DNA of 10,734 bases from Litorimonas sp964425355 (lineage in GTDB: Bacteria > Pseudomonadota > Alphaproteobacteria > Caulobacterales > Maricaulaceae), in contig CAYRMO010000093.1 in assembly GCA_964425355.1 (NCBI GenBank), positions 1-10,734 on the forward strand. Reading direction: 5' to 3'. How positions within the stretch are numbered: the stretch's first letter is position 1; each line of letters starts with the position of its first letter. Shown here piece after piece: positions 6,383-10,734 of this stretch. Below the pieces are notes generated by a model. That model saw only the letters and a program-made list of their open reading frames with translations. It was not told the DNA's origin and made no database searches. A program made the position numbers and the translations under genes.

Positions 6383-7645
6383 TTAGACCTTTTGATTGGT
6401 GTAAGCTCTTAATTCCTTTCGGGCAACCTGCATACGGTGAACAGCGTCCGGACCATCCGCAAATCTGAGCGTTCGCATTTGCGCAAACATCATCGCCAAA
6501 GGCGTGTCTTGAGAAATGCCCGTTCCCCCATGCATTTGCATGGCTTCATCAATGACTTTCAGCGCCATATTTGGCGCCGCCACTTTGATCTGTGAGATAT
6601 AAGGCGCTGCTGCACGAGAATCGCCCTGATCCATCATCCACGCCGCTTTGAGGCAAAGCAGCCTCGCCTGTTCAATCGCGATACGACATTCCGCAATAAT
6701 ATCATAATTTGCGCCTAATTTGGCCAATGGACGTCCAAAAGCTGTCCGCGATACGGATCGGCGACACATCAGCTCCATGGCGCGCTCAGCCTGACCCACG
6801 GCCCGCATACAATGATGGATCCGCCCTGGTCCAAGGCGTCCTTGAGAGACTTCAAAACCACGCCCTTCTCCGATTAAAAGCGCGTCGGCGGGCACGCGTA
6901 CATTTTCAAATTTTAGGTGTAAATGACCGTGCGGCGCGTCGTCATGGCCAAAGACTGTCATCGCGCGTAATTTTGTAATGCCCGACGTGTCGGCGGGTAA
7001 AACAAACATGGAGTGTTGTTGATGGCGGGATTTCTCTCCGTCGCGCGGCGCTGTGCGGGCCATCAGAATATAGACTTTACAGCGAGAGTCCCCGGCTCCG
7101 GAAGACCAATATTTCTCACCATTAAAGACCCATTCATCGCCGTCCTTTTCGGCACGAAACTCCAGATTTGTCGCGTCAGAAGACGCCACATCAGGTTCGG
7201 TCATTAGATAGGCTGAACGAACCTTGCCCTCTAACATCGGCTTTAACCATCTTGCCTTATGTTCTTCGGTTCCGTATTTTTCGAGAACTTCCATATTACC
7301 TGTATCGGGCGCCGAGCAATTAAACACTTCTGGAGCCAGAAAAGACCATCCCATTTCTTCTGCCAGATAGGCATATTCAACCGTCGTGAGACCAAAACCC
7401 TTATCAGAGGCTGTGAGTCCGGTCTTGGTCAGCCAGAAATTCCACAAATTTTGCGACTTCGCTTTGGTTTTCAAGCCTTCCAATATCTCAATCTGGCGCT
7501 GTGAATGTTTCCAACGGTCTTCGGCATTTTCAGTTTCTTCGTGCCATTCGTTTTCAATTGGCATCACGTCATTGCGGACGATATCCCTTACGGCATCACA
7601 AAGTTTTTCGACACGTTTTGTGCGTCCAAGATCCATTCCGGCCAT
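6383..7645 (-). CDS. Acyl-CoA dehydrogenase, ACAD10/ACAD11 (LvaC-like) type
   Basis: This is a 420-residue FAD enzyme of the acyl-CoA dehydrogenase fold. Sequence features place it in the ACAD10/11 group: TEPDVASSDATN (149-160), YWSSGAGD (179-186), LGPGRIHHCMR (271-281), QMHGGTGIS (370-378) and the closing RFADGPDAVHR (394-404). In ordinary members the last segment carries the catalytic Glu in YEGT; here Asp397 appears to align with that Glu, as I recall for ACAD10/11 relatives. By analogy with LvaC of Pseudomonas putida it may act on a phosphorylated hydroxyacyl-CoA and eliminate phosphate, rather than be a standard beta-oxidation dehydrogenase. The start ATG overlaps the kinase stop as TAATG, and its ribosome site (GGAGAGGT) lies within the last kinase codons, so translation is likely coupled. 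The family call is firm. The reaction is inferred from context. Confidence 0.93.
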   Translation of the reverse strand: MAGMDLGRTKRVEKLCDAVRDIVRNDVMPIENEWHEETENAEDRWKHSQRQIEILEGLKTKAKSQNLWNFWLTKTGLTASDKGFGLTTVEYAYLAEEMGWSFLAPEVFNCSAPDTGNMEVLEKYGTEEHKARWLKPMLEGKVRSAYLMTEPDVASSDATNLEFRAEKDGDEWVFNGEKYWSSGAGDSRCKVYILMARTAPRDGEKSRHQQHSMFVLPADTSGITKLRAMTVFGHDDAPHGHLHLKFENVRVPADALLIGEGRGFEVSQGRLGPGRIHHCMRAVGQAERAMELMCRRSVSRTAFGRPLAKLGANYDIIAECRIAIEQARLLCLKAAWMMDQGDSRAAAPYISQIKVAAPNMALKVIDEAMQMHGGTGISQDTPLAMMFAQMRTLRFADGPDAVHRMQVARKELRAYTNQKV

Positions 7646-8715
7646 TAGACCTCTCCTGTTTTAATTTTTTCTTGTGCGGTTTCAGCCAAAGCCATGACCA
7701 TTTTTCCATAGTCCTTAAACCGCTCATCCTGGGTCGCGCCCATGACATATCGATAGTAGATCTGTTGGATAATCACACAGAGACGCCAAATGCCGTAAAC
7801 ATAGTAATAGGACATATTCGAGACATCATAACCCGTCCGCTCCCCATAGAATTCTATGATTTCTTGTCGTGTCATCATGCCTGGATTATTGCTGGGCTGT
7901 CGCACAGTGAGTTGCATATGCGGTGGATCATCGGCCTGAATCCAATAGGCAAGCGTATTGCCAAGATCCATGAGCGGATCACCTAGGGCCGAAATTTCCC
8001 AATCAATGATTGCCGAAATTTTCGTCGGGTCCTCCAAGTCCAGAATACAATTATCGATCCTGAAATCCCCATGCAACACACCAACCTTGCCTGAATCAGC
8101 AGGCATATTGTCCTCAAGCCAAGCCTGTATGTCTTCATAATGCGGCACATCATCCGTCAAGACGCGGTTCCAACGTTTATTCCAACCCAAAATCTGGCGC
8201 TCAACATATCCTTGGGGCCTTCCAAAATCAGATAAGCCTGCAGCCTCGACATCAAGCGTATGGAGATCACAAAGTTTGCCAAAAAACGCTTCACATAATT
8301 TTCGGTTTTCAACCTCACTCCATCCCCAGTTTTTTGGGATTTTATGGAGTATATGGCCCGCCACCCGCTCCATCACATAGAATTCTGCCCCAATATGGCT
8401 TTCATCATCACTATAATAGAGGACGGGTGGGACAGCGTCGAAAACAGGTTTGAGATCGCGCATGATCCGGTATTCGCGAAACATGTCATGGCCGGATTTT
8501 GGCCGCGGACCAAAGGGTGGGCGCCGTAAAACGAGTGACCGGTCCGGATAATCGACCGCATAAGTCAAATTAGAAGCGCCAGAGGGGTATTGCGTGACTT
8601 GGGCCGTTCCCGACAGGCCTGGAATGGCGGCCTTTAGAAGCGGGTCAACCGCTTCCATATTCAAGGCTTCCCCGTCCCTGACGGGAATAGTTGGATTTGA
8701 GTCGCTCTTAGCCAT
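7645..8715 (-). CDS. APH-like phosphotransferase, ACAD10/11 kinase-domain (LvaA-like) type
   Basis: This is a 356-residue kinase of the aminoglycoside phosphotransferase/choline kinase fold. Instead of an antibiotic, the likely substrate is the hydroxyl of a hydroxyacyl-CoA, as for LvaA and the N-terminal domain of ACAD11. Visible parts: a nucleotide loop PSGASNLTY (44-52); the strand LVLRRPPFGP (61-70), where Arg stands near the usual Lys; the hinge-like YVMERVAG (113-120); the catalytic loop LHGDFRIDN (Asp217, Asn222); and the metal motif IIDWE (Asp238) followed by LGDPLMDLG. Length is typical and there are no membrane segments. The ATG overlaps the upstream SDR stop as TAATG, with GGAGGAG about ten bases before it. 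It is likewise coupled to the downstream acyl-CoA dehydrogenase. An aminoglycoside-resistance role is unlikely given the neighbours and motif details. Confidence 0.92.
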   Translation of the reverse strand: MAKSDSNPTIPVRDGEALNMEAVDPLLKAAIPGLSGTAQVTQYPSGASNLTYAVDYPDRSLVLRRPPFGPRPKSGHDMFREYRIMRDLKPVFDAVPPVLYYSDDESHIGAEFYVMERVAGHILHKIPKNWGWSEVENRKLCEAFFGKLCDLHTLDVEAAGLSDFGRPQGYVERQILGWNKRWNRVLTDDVPHYEDIQAWLEDNMPADSGKVGVLHGDFRIDNCILDLEDPTKISAIIDWEISALGDPLMDLGNTLAYWIQADDPPHMQLTVRQPSNNPGMMTRQEIIEFYGERTGYDVSNMSYYYVYGIWRLCVIIQQIYYRYVMGATQDERFKDYGKMVMALAETAQEKIKTGEV

Positions 8716-9473
8716 TAAATAATAGCTCCTCCGTCGACAACCATACCTTGGCCCGTAAAGTAGCTGGATTGATCACTGACCATAAACAGGACAGCCCCAA
8801 CCATTTCTTCGGGTTGTGCCATGCGCGAAATGGCCAGATTTTGATCCATATAGGTCTGCATGCCAGGAAGTTCCTTGAGAGCCGCGGCAAGTTTCGTATC
8901 TGTAAATCCGGGCAATAGCGCATTCACGCGAATGCCACGATTACTATATTCTTTGGCGAGGCCTTTGGTCATATTGATAAGCGCGGCCTTGCTCATGCCA
9001 TAAATAACGCGGCCTTTGCCCGGTTGGATGCCATCAATCGAGGCGACGTTCACGATGGCACCTCTACCCGTTTTAAGCATAAGTGGAATGGCTTTGGTGG
9101 ATAAGAAATATGGCCCTTTCACATTCACATCGAATGTTTTGTCATAGGCGCCTTCCGGCGCGTCATGGGCCGGTCCAAAATAAGGGTTGGTCGCGCCATT
9201 AATGACTAAAATGTCAAGTTGTCCATAGGTCTCTTCGATCATCTTGATCGTGCGGTCATGATCGGAAAGCTCACCCAAATGAAGTTCCGCACTAATGGCT
9301 TCGCCACCTTTTTCCCGGATGGCTTCGGCAACTTTTTCACAATCTGCTTGGTTGCGGCTGGAACAGATCACTTTTGCGCCGTGCTCGGCCAGCCCATGTG
9401 CGACCGCCTCACCTATGCCGCGCGAAGCTCCTGCAACAAGGGCCACACGGCCAGTTAAATCAAATCTTGCCAT
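8715..9473 (-). CDS. SDR family oxidoreductase, probably NADP(H)-using
   Basis: This is a 252-residue classical short-chain dehydrogenase/reductase. It has the dinucleotide motif AGASRGIG (14-21), where the first residue is Ala instead of Thr. The Asn-Asn-Ala-Gly motif is altered to NGAT (92-95). The active site has Asn117, Ser145, Tyr158 and Lys162 (YGMSK), and the C-terminus closes with FTGQGMVVDGGAII. After the second strand the sequence is SSRN with Arg40, which usually favours NADP(H), so it may work as a reductase. In the Lva pathway LvaD, also an SDR, reduces the 4-keto-acyl-CoA to the 4-hydroxy form; this gene or the next upstream one could fill that role. AAGGA eight bases before the ATG lies at the end of the upstream SDR gene, which stops five bases before this start. 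The substrate cannot be read from sequence. Confidence 0.93.
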   Translation of the reverse strand: MARFDLTGRVALVAGASRGIGEAVAHGLAEHGAKVICSSRNQADCEKVAEAIREKGGEAISAELHLGELSDHDRTIKMIEETYGQLDILVINGATNPYFGPAHDAPEGAYDKTFDVNVKGPYFLSTKAIPLMLKTGRGAIVNVASIDGIQPGKGRVIYGMSKAALINMTKGLAKEYSNRGIRVNALLPGFTDTKLAAALKELPGMQTYMDQNLAISRMAQPEEMVGAVLFMVSDQSSYFTGQGMVVDGGAII

Positions 9474-9478
9474 TTTGA

Positions 9479-10258
9479 CTATCCTTTTGTCTTAAACGCT
9501 TGCCCGACTTTGGTTTTTAATTTGCGCATCCCCGAAAGATAGGCGTCCGGGTGTATCGCGCGGTTGATGAAGTAGTCTTTGACGACTTTGTGGGGGAACA
9601 CATAAAACTCATCCGCCGCCACGGCAGCCTTGAAAGCTTGGGCGACATCACTGGGTTCAAGATATCCATCAGGAGAATTTTCCGCCATATCCATGCCTTT
9701 GGTCATGTTTGAGCGCACATATTGCGGGCAGATACAATGAGATTTTATGCCTTGATCTCCATGTTCAATGGCAATGCTCTCAGCAAAGCTTACAGCTGCA
9801 TGTTTTGTACAGCTATAAGCGGCACTCCCGATTTGGTTTAACAAGCCTGCTGCAGAGGCGGTGATGACAAATCGACCTGAACCACGTTCCGTCCAATTTG
9901 GCATCAAATGTCTGGCGGCATAGACCGAGCCCATCACATTGATTTCCCAGCTCTTTTGCCAGCTTTCATTACTGGCGCCGGCCACAAAGCGGCCATTTCC
10001 TGCCCCAATACCCGCATTAGAAAAATAGATGTCGATAGGACCCAGATCAGAGCGGACATTATCTATAAAAGATATCACCGCGTCCTCATCGCTTACATCG
10101 CAAATATAGGGTTTGGCGCCAATCTCGTCCGCCGTCTTTTCTGGCAGGGTCAGATCGCTAATGGCAACCTTGGCACCCTCATTGATCAGCATTTCTGCCA
10201 AGCCTCTTCCAATTCCACCCGACGCTCCGGTCACACAAACAATTTTATCTTTGAACAT
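9479..10258 (-). CDS. SDR family oxidoreductase, probably NAD(H)-using; first gene of the operon
   Basis: This is a 259-residue classical SDR when started at ATG 10258, where the protein opens MFKDKIVCVTGASGG as expected for the fold. An in-frame extension to ATG 10285 or TTG 10300 would add residues with no domain value, and no start here has a strong ribosome site. Motifs: TGASGGIG (10-17), Asp35 at the end of the second strand (typical for NAD(H) preference), CDV with Asp54, NAG (81-83), Asn107, Ser135, Tyr148 and Lys152 (YSCTK). The tail carries PHKVVKDYFINRAIHPDAYL and extends past the usual SDR core, a feature of several dehydrogenases linked to lipid or alcohol oxidation. It differs from its neighbour in predicted cofactor, so the two are unlikely to be redundant copies. 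It is divergent from the DUF3667-like gene, and the operon promoter should lie between them. Confidence 0.92.
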   Translation of the reverse strand: MFKDKIVCVTGASGGIGRGLAEMLINEGAKVAISDLTLPEKTADEIGAKPYICDVSDEDAVISFIDNVRSDLGPIDIYFSNAGIGAGNGRFVAGASNESWQKSWEINVMGSVYAARHLMPNWTERGSGRFVITASAAGLLNQIGSAAYSCTKHAAVSFAESIAIEHGDQGIKSHCICPQYVRSNMTKGMDMAENSPDGYLEPSDVAQAFKAAVAADEFYVFPHKVVKDYFINRAIHPDAYLSGMRKLKTKVGQAFKTKG

Positions 10259-10361
10259 AACTTTATCTCTATAGGGCTGGCGCATGGGTTCAAGGCTCAA
10301 ATTTGCATGTCGTCATACGGGTTTCAATATGGCAGAATAGGATTTGAGAGAGGACAAGGAT
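10259..10361. promoter_or_regulatory. Divergent promoter region of the acyl-CoA operon and the DUF3667-like gene
   Basis: These 103 bases separate two diverging genes. Candidates are weak: for the minus strand TTGAAA (10321-10326) lies 17 bases from AAATTT (10298-10303), and for the plus strand TTGCAT (10303-10308) lies 16 bases from CAATAT (10325-10330). A perfect 8-base palindrome CAAATTTG (10298-10305) sits between them. GGGTTCAA (10287-10294) and GGGTTTCAA (10319-10327) are similar words 32 bases apart. None is a known operator. Confidence 0.4.
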
Positions 10362-10734
10362 ATGACGACGACACCGGAACAAGCTGAGTTAGGCGCAAGC
10401 GAAGCTGCGCTTGCTATTAGCGGCGAGGATCTGCTGTCTCGTGACAATATTCCCGATAATAATCAAAGTCTGACATGCCTGTCCTGTGGAACAAAATATG
10501 TTGGGGTTTTCTGCCATAATTGCGGCCAAAAAAATGATGATATGCGGCGATCCCTATTTAGCCTGATCGTCGACATGCTGGGAAATCTAACCGCGATAGA
10601 TTCGCGTATTTGGCGTAGCTGGATAAAACTACTGACACGTCCCGGACAAGTCGCGCGCGAATATGCCGATGGGGCCAGAACAAAATGGACGTCACCTGTT
10701 CGAGCTTATCTCGCCATGTCGATCCTTCTTTTTG
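10362..10734 (+). CDS. DUF3667-like zinc-ribbon membrane protein (5' part, cut by the window edge)
   Basis: The frame from ATG 10362 is open for 124 codons to the right edge. After an acidic, poorly conserved leader comes a zinc ribbon, CLSCG (Cys39, Cys42) and FCHNCGQ (Cys51, Cys54). It is followed by the helical segment RRSLFSLIVDML, IDSRIW, LLTRPGQVAREYADG (90-104), PVRAY (112-116) and then a hydrophobic stretch (AMSILLF) that should be the first membrane helix. This arrangement of a CxxC pair, a DSR motif, RPG, REY and then membrane helices matches what I know of DUF3667 proteins, whose function is unknown. AGAGGA stands eight bases before the ATG. It is divergent from the SDR operon; no functional link is shown. 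The rest of the protein, including most membrane helices, is outside the window. Confidence 0.85.
   Translation, partial: MTTTPEQAELGASEAALAISGEDLLSRDNIPDNNQSLTCLSCGTKYVGVFCHNCGQKNDDMRRSLFSLIVDMLGNLTAIDSRIWRSWIKLLTRPGQVAREYADGARTKWTSPVRAYLAMSILLF

Larger units (their letters stand above)
5871..10258 (-). other. Probable five-gene operon: SDR, SDR, kinase, acyl-CoA dehydrogenase, yajQ
   Basis: All five genes are on the minus strand. Junctions in transcription order are a 5-base gap, a TAATG overlap at 8715, a TAATG overlap at 7645 and a 26-base gap. No terminator-like hairpin is seen between them. The first four genes form a coherent acyl-CoA set; yajQ is the looser member. The end is marked by convergence with the amidohydrolase gene. 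Confidence 0.75.

Noticed and set aside
7501..7986. Plus-strand frame of 161 codons across the kinase/dehydrogenase junction
   Set aside because: It is antisense to two well-supported coupled genes and shows no family signature.
7645..8715. Antibiotic-resistance aminoglycoside phosphotransferase
   Set aside because: The fold is shared, but the motifs and the coupled acyl-CoA dehydrogenase point to the ACAD10/11-LvaA group.
10259..10300. Longer N-terminus for the first SDR (TTG at 10300 or ATG at 10285)
   Set aside because: The SDR fold begins at the ATG at 10258. The extension adds no domain and would use up much of the promoter region.
9908..10387. Plus-strand frame of 159 codons opposite the first SDR
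   Set aside because: It is antisense to the SDR and overlaps the start of the DUF3667-like gene in another frame.
1..10734. CRISPR array, tRNA, rRNA, insertion sequence or prophage
   Set aside because: I saw no spaced direct repeats, no tRNA-like T-loop with cloverleaf arms in the gaps, no transposase or integrase motifs and no terminal inverted repeats.

Overview
The window reads as a chromosomal segment of a Gram-negative bacterium, most likely an alphaproteobacterium. Reasons: two lipoproteins with clean lipoboxes, a YajQ protein, a cytoplasmic PAS hybrid kinase, a DUF3667-type gene and a cluster of acyl-CoA catabolism genes, with about 50% GC in most genes. A marine Hyphomonadales/Maricaulales-like lineage would fit, but that is an inference; there is no rRNA or other taxonomic marker here.

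Layout. (1) 1-357: the 3' end of an AT-rich gene I do not recognise, running in from the left edge. (2) 358-666: about 310 bases without a convincing gene, where composition shifts from about 34% GC to about 50% GC. (3) 667-1851 (minus): a lipoprotein with a metallo-beta-lactamase-fold hydrolase domain and a TPR-like tail. (4) 1997-4027 (plus): a soluble hybrid sensor histidine kinase/response regulator, divergent from (3). (5) 4107-5849 (plus): a lipoprotein amidohydrolase of the YtcJ type, with a small hairpin over its ribosome binding site. (6) 5871-10258 (minus): a tightly packed five-gene unit, in transcription order SDR, SDR, phosphotransferase (APH-like kinase), acyl-CoA dehydrogenase and yajQ. 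(7) 10362 to the right edge (plus): the 5' part of a DUF3667-like zinc-ribbon membrane protein, divergent from the operon.

The most interesting part is the operon. The kinase and the acyl-CoA dehydrogenase are translationally coupled and are the two halves of what animals carry as one fused protein (ACAD10/ACAD11). In Pseudomonas putida the equivalent separate proteins LvaA and LvaC work with the SDR LvaD: a 4-hydroxyacyl-CoA is phosphorylated, the phosphate is eliminated, and the product enters beta-oxidation. The likely role here is removal of a hydroxyl group from hydroxy-acyl-CoAs, with two SDRs of apparently different cofactor preference interconverting keto and hydroxy forms. Neither an LvaB-like small partner nor an acyl-CoA ligase is visible in the window, so the substrate is unknown. 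I see no mobile element, CRISPR array, tRNA or rRNA.
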